NCBI RefSeq assembly: GCF_031877795.1
Contig: NC_133948.1
Coordinates: 12,260,948 to 12,324,947 of the forward strand
Direction: 5' to 3'
From: Strix aluco
Taxonomy: Eukaryota; Chordata; Aves; Strigiformes; Strigidae
DNA: 64,000 nt
In this document: piece by piece, positions 1 through 12,698 of the stretch
Position numbering within the stretch: position 1 is the first letter of the stretch
How the letters are laid out: every line of letters begins with the position of its first letter
The notes under the pieces: model-generated
Told to the model about the DNA's origin: nothing
Database searches by the model: none
The model's input: the letters and a program-made list of their open reading frames with translations, nothing else
Program-made: the position numbers and the translations under genes

Positions 1-3000
1 CAGAGGCTTTTGGTATTTTCACACACTAGTAGCTATGCAAAAGTGACAGTTAAATGGCTGTATGGTAGGTATCAGTACTTGTATGTAGACTGAAATCACA
101 CTTTCCAGAGTGGTGTGTTTTGTTTTGGGGTTTTTTTTCCTAGTTTGGGATGAATTTGAGCAGAGCTGATTTTTATTATTATTTTTTTGTAATAATTTGA
201 CACACAGAACATGAGTTTATTCCAGCTAGGTGTTAGTTATAAACTTCAAATATTAAAATTACTTTTTGAATGTCCAGAAGCAGCAGCATATTTCTTCTGC
301 ATTCTATGTTTTGTTTCTGTAAACTTTTGGAATTGATGTCTGTGAATGAAATGTATGTAATTTACTTTTCTGTCTCTAATTGTAGTATTTGATTTGCAAC
401 TTTAGGCATGGCTGATGAAAGTTAATCACTTACACATTGATTAAGATAATTTTCTCTTTTTGTATTTCAAAACCACAAGATGCGGTTGCTCATGCATAAA
501 ATCTTAAAAAGTCCCCCAAACACCAATCAGTCATGAAACAGTACTTTAAAAACAGTTTAAAATTTATGGTAGCTACATCCTCACTGTGCTTTGCTACTTA
601 TGCAAAAGTAGTTTTCAAATAAAATATTAAGGATGATTAAGCGATATTTTAAAATTATCGGGTTTACTTTGTTCATCACTCTGTACATTCAAATCTGAAT
701 AATGCTGTGAAAGTGAAATAGGATTTTAATATTATTATGGACTCAAAATAGCATATAGTTTTGAGTTACAGGAATAAAAACGAAGTGACAAACTGAATGT
801 GAATTATGCCTAAATTTAGCAGGTGGCTTATGTATAATACTTAAACTAATAATCAACAAGAAATGTTAATATGTTTGAGTCAGCTTTGTCATCTTGCTAC
901 TATGTTTTTCTGAGTTTAACTTTTGTTGGAGTTGAGTTTATCTTCTAGTTTTGATGTGAGTGCTGTTGCCTGTAGGGTACTCTGGGATTAAAAGAGCGTT
1001 CCAAGGGTGAATTCGGTTATTTTTAGGAAGGTTAAACATCTGGATGTTCACTGCAAAACCTTTTCCAGGAAAGCATTTTGTTCCTGAGCAAGAAATATCA
1101 GCAGAAATATAAATACAGCACAACAGCATTTAATCTCTGGCTTCCCAGGGGACTCTGATATTTTCAGACTGGTCTGTTGCTTAAAGTAACTCTGAGGATT
1201 ACAGAAGGATATTGGGAGGATTTACCTCTGTAGTATTTTTGTAGGTGGCTTTGAGACATGGGAATCCAGAACAGGGATGAAACGAAGCAGAGCTGCTGCA
1301 TTAGAAAGGAAAGAATGGTTATGGGGGATATAAGAAATAAATTTGTAATGTTTCTAAGACTCTGGGTTTTTGCATTCTGGCTGGAAAAAAGTAGGTTTTT
1401 GATTGAGATAGGTTGATTAATAGAAAATTGTTCTCTGTTGGTGTTAAACAGTTTTCTGGATTCAGAAAATACAAAAATGTTACAGGTACAATATAGGATC
1501 TGGGGAAGAAAACTTAGATTGTACGAAATGGTTTTAAGGCATTTCCATATACGTTGTATGTGTATGGGGAAAAAACCTCAAGAAGGTTGTGAAAGTTAAA
1601 TGAATTAAATATGTTTAACTGAAATAACTTCGTAGAGAGCTAGACTTCTGTTTTATATGAGCTGTCTTACACCCTTGATTATACAGAATACTGCTTTAAA
1701 AATGTATCCTGGCTGCCTAGCTTGAAACTTGAATGTCTAGAACAAAAGTCTTAGCAAATATGCTAACGTGTTTTGAAATTCCAAATTTCAGCAATATTGA
1801 TTGTTAAAAAATTGCTTTTGCAGCTGAGGGGTGTTTTTCCCCCTTACCAGTTTCCAGGTGCTGCTTAGAGAACTGTGACATTCCCTTTTAATTTTCTTAA
1901 TAGATTTTGAGTATCTTTTAGCTCTATGCTTTTTTTTCCCCCTCAAGCAGGAAAAAAGATTTTCAAATTTTAGTTAGTTACTATACCAATTTTCTAATAT
2001 TGTTGATATGATAGTAAATATATTTGTGGTAAGAGGCAATTTTTTAAACTAACTGATATGTAGGTGTTTTATGTACCCCTTGAGGATTTCAAAACCTGTC
2101 GTGTTTATGTATTGAAAAGGTTATGTCTCTCCAGTTGTATATTAGCTGGTCTAATAAGAGGTTGTTCCTCGCCACAAATACTGTTTGATTTTACTTGTAT
2201 GCATGATAATAGCATGAGACTGAGTTGAAAAGACTTAAGTTTATTTGAAATGCTTAAATCTGGTTACTCACTTTAATTTCTATTTTGTTATTTACTACAT
2301 ATATTGCATGAAAATGTGAATCAAAATACATCCTGAAGGATCAGCATTTAGGCTTCCAGAATGTAAAATTTCCTGGAAAGCTGAGTCTTCTACTATAGCA
2401 TCAGCAGCACATCTTCAAAACCACATGGTGTTTGTTTTGTAGTAGCTCCTAGATGCCAGGCATATATTAAGTCATTCTGAGCCTGCTGGTACATGGACAT
2501 CCCTATCAAGCCCAGCGATTCTGTATTTTTCCTAAAAATATTGAGCTATTAATTCCCTAATCCTTAGGGAAATTATTTTAAGTTAATGTAAAAATTAGAG
2601 ACTGTTGTTTCATTGGGTTTCAGGATTCATCCAGAAGTGTCAGTTTGCATTTTTCAAAGCAATTCTTTTAAAGATGGAAAAAATAGAACTTGTATTTATG
2701 AGTTTTCCTTTCTATCCATGTGGTTGGAAGTATCATGATTTTTAGTAAAATCTGATGTGGCTGCTCCTGGCAGTGTTGGGTTGGACTTCTGTCTAGGTTA
2801 GAGTTGTGTTGCTGAAGATTTAATCTGACTCTGCTGTAACATTTAATGAATACCTAAGTAAAAACGTTTTTAGAAGTGCTCTGATGTGTTCCAGTTTTTC
2901 TAGCATACAACACCCATTAAATGAGTACAACTCGAATTAATGAAATAGAATCAATGTTACACTAAGAAGGAGATGTGAACAGAAGTTACCATCTTGGGTC

Positions 3001-4616
3001 CTTTTGCTACGGATTAGGATGACCGTTGCAAATTAATGGTGACCTGTGAATAGGAGAGAACTTACTTTCCTGTGTAATGTTGTCTTGGTGCCTTTACATA
3101 GAAGTTTGCTTTTTAAAAGGCAAACATTTTGTCTGGTAAAAAGAATGGTTTTGGTTTCGTTTGGGATTTCTAGTAGCTTTTGAACCTAGTTACCCCTGGG
3201 CTTGCAGAAATATTACAGACTTACCCTCTGTATTGTCTGACACCGGATTTGGTGTGTACGTTTCAATTCTGTGTTTGTAGAAGAATGGGACATAATGAAA
3301 TGATAGCATCTCTGATAAAACTAGTTAAACTTTTAGGTGGGCGTAACTTGATACTGATCGAATATAAATTTCACTTGGTCCTTTACATGAAGCCTCATAT
3401 ACTTCAATTTGTCCAAAAAGTTTACGTGGTGCAATATTGAAGACATGACAGCTGCTGTTACGAAAGTTTGCTGTTAATAAGCATGGCAATGTTCAGAGGC
3501 TCAGCATGTGGGATGCCTCTAATAATCTGTCTGAACATTATCGTTTCATTAAGCCTCTACTGTTTAGAATAAGTGAGTACAAAAGAGCAGTAGGACACGT
3601 TCTCCTTCTTTTTCTTGTTTCTCAGGACTGAAAAGGCATACTGGGTAATACATTTGGAATGGGTCCATTTTTGGTTTTTGCGTTGCTTGGGTTTTGGTTT
3701 CCCCCCCAAAAGCACAATGCATGAAAGTGGAAGAACTGCCATCTCTTGTGTTGTTGCTAATGTTCATGTGATTATGGAGATGTTAATCTGAAAATGGACT
3801 TGGATTTGAGGGGAAAAAAGTTGTTCGACGGGATCAGTTTACCGTTTGGTGTTGGGAAAGAATGTGAATTCCCCTATTGCTAGTAACACAGTTTTAGGTC
3901 ATTTTAATCTCAATAGTTCCCCCATTTGGTGTTTCCTTTTGCCTGTCTGATGGCTTCTCCCCTTACTGTGTATTTTTCTAGGCTAAATAAACTCAGTTCT
4001 TATCTCTCCTACTCATCATAGAAACTCTTTTCTGCACACCTTCCAGTGACAGGCTAATAATTCTACTCACACTAAAGCTAAATTCACACTTAAATACCAG
4101 TTCCTGCCTTCCCCCTTTAATAGTCCTCTCTCCTTCCTGTGTTGTATTTATTATATGCCCTTACAAAGTAGGATTAAAAAGAAGAGAAATGGAGAGAGCA
4201 CCTCAGGAAAAATGTGACTACAGAAGTGTCTCTCCAAAATACTAGTATTAGGCTCAGTAGTATGGGAAAATCATAATACTCATAAGGTAAAGCCTTAATT
4301 GACTTCTGTACCAAATCATATGCCATTTTAACAAGTTAATTGCATTAGAGTCTGTTTATACGCCTTTAGTGCCATACTAACAATTTAAGCTGAAGTTCTG
4401 TTTGCTAGCTTCATGCTACCCTGAGTCACCGAGCCTTTGGCACAGGTACCTTGGAAACACGCTGCATTGACTGTATGTATTTCTTTGTAGTGTGTCATTT
4501 TGGTGCTTTACGCTCAGAAATTTTCTTCCTGTAATAAATGTGTGTAGCTCTCCGATTCACTTGTTTCTGTCTTCTGTACCAAGTAAAATAGCCATTCTTT
4601 CCCTTTGATTAAGAGA
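1..4616. other. SPPL3 intron 1, AT-rich
   Basis: No coding exon, RNA gene or recognisable transposon seen. There is a small hairpin at 3488-3539. It is inferred to be SPPL3 intron 1 because the next plus-strand exon begins inside codon 8 of that gene. Confidence 0.7.
3488..3539. repeat. Imperfect hairpin
   Basis: AATGTTC (3488-3494) pairs with GAACATT (3533-3539), and AGAGGC (3495-3500) pairs with GCCTCT (3515-3520), leaving a 12-base bulge on one side. The whole hairpin is short, so no function is claimed. Confidence 0.6.
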
Positions 4617-5342
4617 CCCCCAGCAGTGCTACAGGCTTGGGGAGGAGTGGCTGGAGAGCTGCCAGTCAGAGAGGGACCTGGGGGTGTGGATTGACAGCCG
4701 GATGAACATGAGCCAGCAGTGTGCCCAGGTGGCCAAGAAGGCCAGTGGTGTCCTGGCTTGTATCAGAAATAGTGTGGCCAGCAGGGACAGGGAAGGGATC
4801 TTACCCCTGTACTCAGCACTCGTGAGGCCCAACCTCGATGACTGTGTTCAGTTTTGGGCCCCTCACTCCAAAAAGGCCATTGAATGACTCGAGCGTGCCC
4901 AGAGAAGGGCAACAGAGCTGGTGCAGGGTCTGGAGCACAGGTCTTACGAGGAGCGGCTGAGGGAACTGGGGTTGTTTAGTCTGGAGAAGAGGAGGCTGAG
5001 GGGAGACCTCATGGCCCTCTACATCTCCCTGAAAGGAGGTTGCAGAGAGCTGGGGATGAGTCTCTTGAACCAAGTAACAAGTGATAGGAGAAGAGGGAAT
5101 GACCTCAAGCTGCGCCAGGGAAGGTTTAGACTGGATATTAGGAAGCATTTCTTTCCAGAAGGGGTTGTTGGGCGTTGGAGTGGGCTGCCCACGGAGGTGG
5201 TGGAGTCCCCATCCCTGGAGGTGTTTAAGAGTAGAGTTGACATAGTGCTGAGGGATCTGGTGTAGTTGGGAACTGTCAATGTTAGGTTAGTGGTTGGACT
5301 GGATGATCTTCAAGGTCTTTTCCAACCTAGATGATTCTGTGA
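4617..5342 (+). mobile_element. CR1 LINE, 5'-truncated 3' end
   Basis: The element encodes the C-terminal part of a CR1 ORF2 reverse transcriptase. Recognisable pieces are [76 protein letters not shown] and [17 protein letters not shown]. An in-frame TGA at 4884-4886 breaks the frame, so the copy is dead. The 3' end has the CR1 signature ggatgatcttcaaggtcttt...ccaacctagatgattctgtga. Good preservation suggests a relatively young insertion. It is severely 5'-truncated, as is usual, and lies in SPPL3 intron 1 in the same orientation as the gene. Confidence 0.95.
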
Positions 5343-8300
5343 GACTTTGTGGAGTGTGTCCTGTACTTGTGGGTGTGAGAATTTTACCTTGAGTTAATAG
5401 GGAGTCAATGACTTGCATCGGAACAGGAACAAAATCCCAGTTTTAAGCTTAATTTCTTCCCTCCACCGCCTCAGTTGTAAATGAACTAATCATGGTGATC
5501 GTGTGCTCAAATACGGCTTTGTGCATTCTCTCTGGGTGGGATCCATTCAGCAGCAAAAAGCTGCTGTTTGACATACTGGTAATGTAGATCCTAATGATGC
5601 TTGAATTTTTTTGCCTGTCTATAGGAGTTTAATCTTTTTAAGAAGTTGCTTTTCAAAAAGCAAAATATGTTGATGTTTGATTTTTTTTTAGATTTACAAT
5701 GCTGCTTTTGTGAACAGCAGTGCATTATTCCCCCGCAAATGAAGTGCGGCAACTGTGAAATATTATCATTACAATATTACAGAAAACCTGGTGTGAGATT
5801 TCACTTCAAGATACTCATTCTAACTACATGTAAGGTTTGGGTTTGTTTGTTTTTGTTTTTTAATGTTTTAAGCTCCTTGCTTTTAATACATATTGAAAAG
5901 TAGAAGGGGTGTTGTTTTCAATCAGTGCTTTTGCTTCAATAAAGAAGTTAAACATACCTTAAATTTTCTGGGTTCAACTGCTGGTAGTTCCTTGATCCAC
6001 TTGAAGCTCACTTTTCCTCACTAGCACTTTTTTCTTGTATTATCAGGAATAACGATGATACTTTCTGCTTATATCAGTATGGCTTTTTTTTATCTATTTT
6101 GAAGAGATTGATTCATCTCAGGTGTTTGACTTTTGTGTGTGTGTGTCTGCCAAAGTAATCTGAATCTATTGTAGAGCTTTCAGTCTACCACAGACCCGAG
6201 AAGCTTTTTGTTGTTCTTGAGATGAACAAGTGTAGAGCTGAAGTCTTATTATCCCCCACTTTTCTTAATTTAGGAAAACTTAAAGTCTGAGTGGCACAGT
6301 TTTCAAGTACTCACAATAAGGCTAGTCCTGTATGACCAATTTTTTGAGCTTGTTTGTGGAAGGGAAGGTTGGGTTTGGTGTTTGGGTTGGGGTTTTTTTT
6401 TAGTGACAATTTTTTGTGTGTGTGAGACTTTTACAGGACATACTATTGTCAGAGGTGTACATTAATTGTTTGGCACTAGCTTGCAAAGTAAATACGAATC
6501 TCCTACTTGTGAGGCAGAGATAAGGTACTTGCTCACCACTGTCTTCCTTGTCCGGATGGAACAGCAGTGAAGACAGGGACAAATATTTAATTCCAAATAA
6601 TGACAACTCCCACGTTTTATCAGTTTAGACAACTTTTAGTTACAGCTTAGGCTCCTCTGAGATGCTGTTAGCTGAAGGTAATAACGTGTGCTGTAGTAGC
6701 TGTGTTAACAATGTTGAGTCATGATATAAATTGCTTGTCAGCATTTTCACTGCAGTGGTTCTAACCCTGCTCGGAACAGGTCTTCCTGCTCCTGTAAGAG
6801 CAAAATACCCACACTGAGCCCACGTTGAGCTTGTTCTGACTGTACTGTGGCTGGCAGCAGTAACCGTTAGGTTGTAGATTTCTCACTATATAGCTTGGAT
6901 CAGGCTTTGTTATTGAATGGGGGATTCTTGTGCAGAAGAGACTTGTGCTCGTTCTTCAAGCAGTAAATGTATTTTATTGTAAACTGGAAGTAGGGAGCTC
7001 CGCATGCTTTAGGTGATTATAGTCATTGTTAATGAGCTTTTCTGTTAAGTGGAAAAAGGCTCACAGAGATCAAAAAATAGATGGGAGCCTAAGATGAAGA
7101 CTTTGGGGAAGTTATCGTCTTCCTGTAACTAGAATAAGTGCCATAAAATGAAACCTAGCACTAAGCAGTCTTCTGTCTAATGCAGAACTGTACTACCAAG
7201 TGATTGATAACTCTGAGTTGTGTATATGACTGGGATATAAATTGATACCTTTATAACCCAAAAAGGTTTTAGCTGTCAAAATTGCAGAAAACTTTCCTGT
7301 GCCAGGGATAACCACTGACATTTCCAAATGGCCCTTCCTGAAAGCACAATGTTGTTTGGATCATAATGAGACTGTCTAGCATAAAACTGTAGACATCTTG
7401 CACAGTGGTTGTAGACTTAAATTACAGTTACCACACCCTTGATTTGCCTTTTTTTCTGATGTAAAAAGGGCTATTTTTGGAAAATTCATACAGTTGAAAG
7501 TGGTAATTTAGATAGAAGAGCTGTTTCATCAAAGCTTTGGGGTAGGCTAAATATTGGGCTGACCTTTGCAGAGTTCACTGGTCTGTTGGAATCTGAAAAT
7601 TTACATGAAGAAATATGCTTGTGGCTCTGGCAAGAAAAGATTGTGCGTAACAGATCTTGGTTTGACCTCCTCTCTTCTCCCTCCTTCCAATTCTCCTTTT
7701 GATTATTTGTGGAAGCTGGAAACAGTTTTCCAGCTGAGGAAAGTCTTCCTATGTGGTCAGGTTGTTCTTGGGGCTAGGCCGCAACCTTCTTGCTTTGTCA
7801 GATGTCTCATACATATATTTACGTATATTTTCATAGTTATATATTTACATCTTGTTCAAATATTTGCTGATCTTAATTCTTCCACAGACCATTATATTCA
7901 TATTTTTGTTTGACAGTTTATATAGTACCACAGCAAAACTTGAATCTATCCTCTGCAGTATACTGAAGTCTATAAATTGATGAACTGTGAAGACAATTAC
8001 AGACAAGACAATTGCTTTACTTAGTTCAGCAAATGAGTCTTATTTCTTTTTCTTATTCTCATGAAACATACTAATAGTTTGGTCCTTGCGAATACAGTGT
8101 GGCTGCTACTTGTACCTCATGGAATACCCTTACATGTATTGGTGCTGGGGTTTACTTGACAGTCTCATTAATGGATGGCCAGTGCTTCAAGATGTTATAC
8201 TGTGGTAGGACCAGGGAGCTGTAGCAAAGGTATCTGTAGAGCTGGGGGTTATAGAAGTGTTTGGGTGCTCAAAGGGCTTGTGGGGACAGATAACTTTATA

Positions 8301-11100
8301 TTAGAGTTTTCAAGAGATGGATGATGCTTGCATGCTGCAACCGTAGAGTTTAGTAGTGAAAACAAATCTGGAAGGACTGAAATAGCACAAAATATTATAA
8401 AATGTCATCATATAGATTGTGGCAACTACTGTACCTGTGGTCTGTTTTGAAAACTAACTTAATTAAACCAGTGCTAAGTTCTGTGTAGAAGGTTAGTTAG
8501 AGGGAAATAGAAAGGTTAGTTTTGTTTTATTTACATTAGCTCCAGTAAAGCTTGCATTACAGATGTGTGTTTTACAGCGTGCTTAATCAGACCTGACTGT
8601 AAGCTGCTCCTGAAAGATTTTTAGTCCCACCTTGTCCCCGGCCACATGTTTGACTCCTTTCGTCTTTGCGTCATACCTAGTAATTGTGCAACTGCTGGCC
8701 TGAATGAAAACTCACTTCACAGAAACGATAATTTGCCAGGTCAGCTTGCTGGTTTGCTGGGGTAGTTTTTCCACCTCTTTCTTCTTTTCCTGCCCATGAA
8801 TAAAGTAAGTTTTACTAGCAAAACCCAAGCTAATTGTAATGGCAAGTGTTTGAAAAAGGAGGTTTTGTTGGCAGAGCTCTGTTAATGCCACTGAAGTCAG
8901 AGGTGAGCTAACTTAAGGTGGCTACAATTTACAGTGTAGGGCTGGCTTGTTAAGTCTTTCTTGCCTCAGACTTTTGATTTTGAAAACAACATAGGTAAAT
9001 CCCATCTTAAGCTGGAGTCCTTTAGATTTAATTATCAAGAAGAGACAAAAGTAATAATTGTTTTAAAAAGTAAAACCAGGGCTGTACCTTGTCTCAGCAG
9101 TTTTCTGGGGCTATAGTAGGATGCTAGTGTTCTGGGATGAGTTAGCTGGTCTGAAATAACTCAATCAAAATAAACATGACACAAAATACAAAATTGAGTA
9201 AAACATTCACTACTAATGGGCTCTGTGTTTTTATATCAAAAGTGTTCAGTTTAACTCATTGAAATGATACCTACTAACTTTTCTTCCATGTGGATCTTTA
9301 TTGCAGACATTATTGTATGGAAGTTTTGTTCAAATTTTCAAAAAATGTTTGCAGTTGTGTATATACTTGTGCTACAGTTTCAAAATCTGCTGCTGGAGAC
9401 GATCCCTTGGCTGGTGGTGACATACATTTGTCAGTAAAAGCTTACTCTGTTTTTCATGACATCTTGTTCTTTCTTTGAGGAAGGAAGAAAGGAGGAGAGG
9501 TTCCCAGGTCTTATTTCTGTTTGTCTGTTTTAGAGAAAAAATCCCAACCCAAACCAAATCAACCAACCAACCCTCCTCAATAAACCAGTGAACCTCAAAA
9601 AAGTAAATTTAGTTTTGTGTGTAGGTAAGATTATGTATCCAGGCTCCCATTCAGCCTACAAATGGGTAGTATGAAATACAAAAGCCTGTATTTTCTCTTG
9701 CAGCAATGTCAAAGACATTCAATAAGTTTTTGGATATTTGTTCTGGTTCTGGCTACTTAAACAGATATGTGTGTCCAGTACAACTTATTTGAAGATGTAA
9801 TTTTTCTCTATTAATACTGATTGCAAATTTTGCTCCCAAGTATCCTGTTTAGTGTGATTCCACCAGAGTGCTGGGGAGATCAGGAGCTGAGGATGCTTTT
9901 GAGGTACAGGGATGCTGTTCTGTGTTGGTTGGAAATAATGCTTCTTTGAATGAGTAGGGTATTCTTATTTTTCTGTGCAGGGACTGGAAGTTGTGCTCCC
10001 ATTCCTACAGGGAAGTGAATGCTCCAAGCTGAATGTGAAATCTGAAAATCTTCCAGCTACTGTAATTCTTAAACACTGTGAAACATGTGAATCTTTGTTC
10101 TGTTGGCAAACAGTTGGGTGAACCAAAGGGTAGCTCAGCTAATGTTTTTAACAGAAAATGTTTCTTTGCAAGGATGACTCTCCTGATGTCTTATTGGCTG
10201 TATACTTCAGTTTCCTCCCAAAGTGAGCTCAGAGGAGTGTTTTGTCTTAACAATTTAGTTAGGAGCTTGGCATTTGGTTTTAGGGTGAGAGTTTTAGGAA
10301 AGCAGCTTTCTGGAAAGGGTAGAAGAGAGATTTGGCTTTTTTAGTTGGGTGTGCCAAAAAAAAAAAATAAATTGGTGTCTAATAGTGTGAAAACGTTGTT
10401 CTGAGCCCTGTGTCTGATAAACAGCAGAATTATTCTCCAGTTACAACTTTGAAATGCCTGCCTGAGCCCTAACCAACTCTGCATAGGAAAATCTGGTTTT
10501 AGTGGGATATCTCAAATTACTCTCTTTTTTTTCACTTCAGACTTGCTTTAGGTTTTTTTTTTTTTCAATATGATCCATGTTTCCATAAATTACTCAGACT
10601 TAGCAGACCTTATCTGCACGTGACAATGAGATGAAATTGTAAACTTACTTTAGAAAACAAGCTATTCCTTTAACGTAAGTAAAGCCATAGCAATTTGCTT
10701 GTTTTTCCTATGAATCACACTAAAGAATGGAATAGTGTTGAGATATGTTTACAGCTGTGGGTGCCATGACTTCACGCTTAAAATTACACCTTTAACTGTT
10801 ACACTCAGATTTAACTTTGGTTTGGCAGTAAGCCTAATGGAGGCTCTTAAATATGTATATATCTTGCACATGTAAGGCAGTTGAAAGAGGCTTTTTAGTT
10901 ATACCCTTGACCTGGAATCCAGTAAAGGAAAAAAGTAGTATTGGTTTTACTTACAGAGTGAGTCCTCCCCCCAATCAAAATGAATATTTGTGCAATTAAC
11001 TGTAATTGATCGTTGTGTATATGGTGGTGCTCTTCTTTCATGTACCCTAGGGCTGTGCTCTAGAGTTCTTGTTTTTGATTGCTCGTCTTAATATCATAAA

Positions 11101-11145
11101 TGATGCTACAGTGGTAGCTCACAAATGCCTTGCACTGTAGCATCA
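11101..11145. repeat. 13-bp perfect inverted repeat (hairpin)
   Basis: TGATGCTACAGTG at 11101-11113 is the exact reverse complement of CACTGTAGCATCA at 11133-11145, with a 19-base spacer. The perfect match suggests recent origin or constraint. Confidence 0.9.
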
Positions 11146-12683
11146 AAAATTAATTGCTTTTAGCAATAAATTGCCCTGATCACTGTATTCTCTCATACTT
11201 CTTTTAAGGAATAAAATAGTTAGTAGAATGCTTGGGAAATATAAAGAGACACATAAATTCAGAAAAACATTTTCCTCGTGAGTGGCGTAGTCTTCCATGA
11301 TCAAAAGAAAATAGATGCATAGGGTCATTGCAGCAGTATGAAGGTGAATGTTGATTTCTGCCTACAGCTAATAGCTCCAAAAACCAGGGGTGGGGCAGGG
11401 GAAGTGAATTGCAAAATATTCTCCAACTTGCCTTGAATTTACCAACTAGTATTTCTTGACTTTCTGTTTTTCTATTGCTATAGCAATCACTGATGTAATA
11501 AACACAAAAAACTTTTGAAATATATGAAACCCTTGGAAGAGGGGGAGGTGGGAACTTTTTCCATCCTTGATTTTAACATTTAACACCAGATCTCCAGCAG
11601 AAGTTGATTGTTGGGTTTTGGGTTTTGGTTTTTTCTTCTTTTTCTGTTTCCCTTTGAAAGAATTGACTGCTGAAATGAGACCCTCAAACTGAATGCATGC
11701 ATTCAGCAAGTTCTGAAAATGAACAGTGAGTAATAGGGCAGGGAGGGAGATGCTTTGTTGTCACCCTTCCAATGCTGGTACCTACCTGTGAGGAGTTTTC
11801 TTTTGAAGAGGATGGAAATTGGAAAAGTTGGATACATGTTTTGGTGGGCATGGATTATTGTCACTTACCTTGTGAGGAGACAGTGGACATTTGATAATAA
11901 AAGTGATATTTGAAGTGTAGGTGAAGAGTACCATATTGATTGAATAAATAGTCACGGCTTTTAATGTGGGCTGAAGAATATTTGAAGTTTTGTGTGGTCA
12001 CTTCTCAAGCAGCCACATCTTTCAGCAACTGAAATATGCAAGTGAATTCATGTATGGGTCCACTTTACCCCAGTTGTGTCTGGTATGAGAAGCTCCCCAT
12101 GAGTTTTGAAGGACTTCTTGTATAGGAAAAAAAGTATGGACTAAAATTGTAGTCAGAAAGACTTATATTAGGTGTCAGGAAAAGTTTTCTAATTTCACCA
12201 GTGAGTGTTCTAAACAGCAGATGAGGTAGACATGTGTCATGACTGATTGATTCTCCAAAGTAAGATCAAATTATAACTCAGTGAATTCAATGATCTCCTT
12301 ACATTCCTGTCAGTGTGAATTTCTGTGACTCTGTGGTAAATGTCTGCAAGTTGCAGATTTGGTTCCACTAAACAAAGTAAAAGCTCTTCTATTTTAATCT
12401 GCCCTTACACTAGCTTACCTTCCTTTTATAGTTTTATTTTCCTTAATCTTGAAAGTGCTTGGATATTATGATCACTGATAAAGAAAAATACCCGATGAAA
12501 TGCAATCTTCTCTCTTCATGTGAAGTTAGCTCACCTACTGCACTTTTCAAGCTGATGTGATTTATTTGTTGCTTTATTGTTTGCATTCTCGTATATGTAC
12601 AGTAAATGCAGGGAAAGTTTATCTTGCTGCTGTTGTAACAGCTTTTGTATGAGAATGATTCATGTCCAAGGCCTTCAGCCGTG

Positions 12684-12698
12684 CATTGCTATGGAAAC
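12684..12698 (+). promoter_or_regulatory. RFX-like motif in SPPL3 intron 1
   Basis: cATTGCTATGGAAAC matches 12 of 14 positions of GTTGCCATGGAAAC, a standard RFX-dimer site. It lies in a locally less AT-rich stretch. Enhancer activity is conjecture. Confidence 0.3.
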
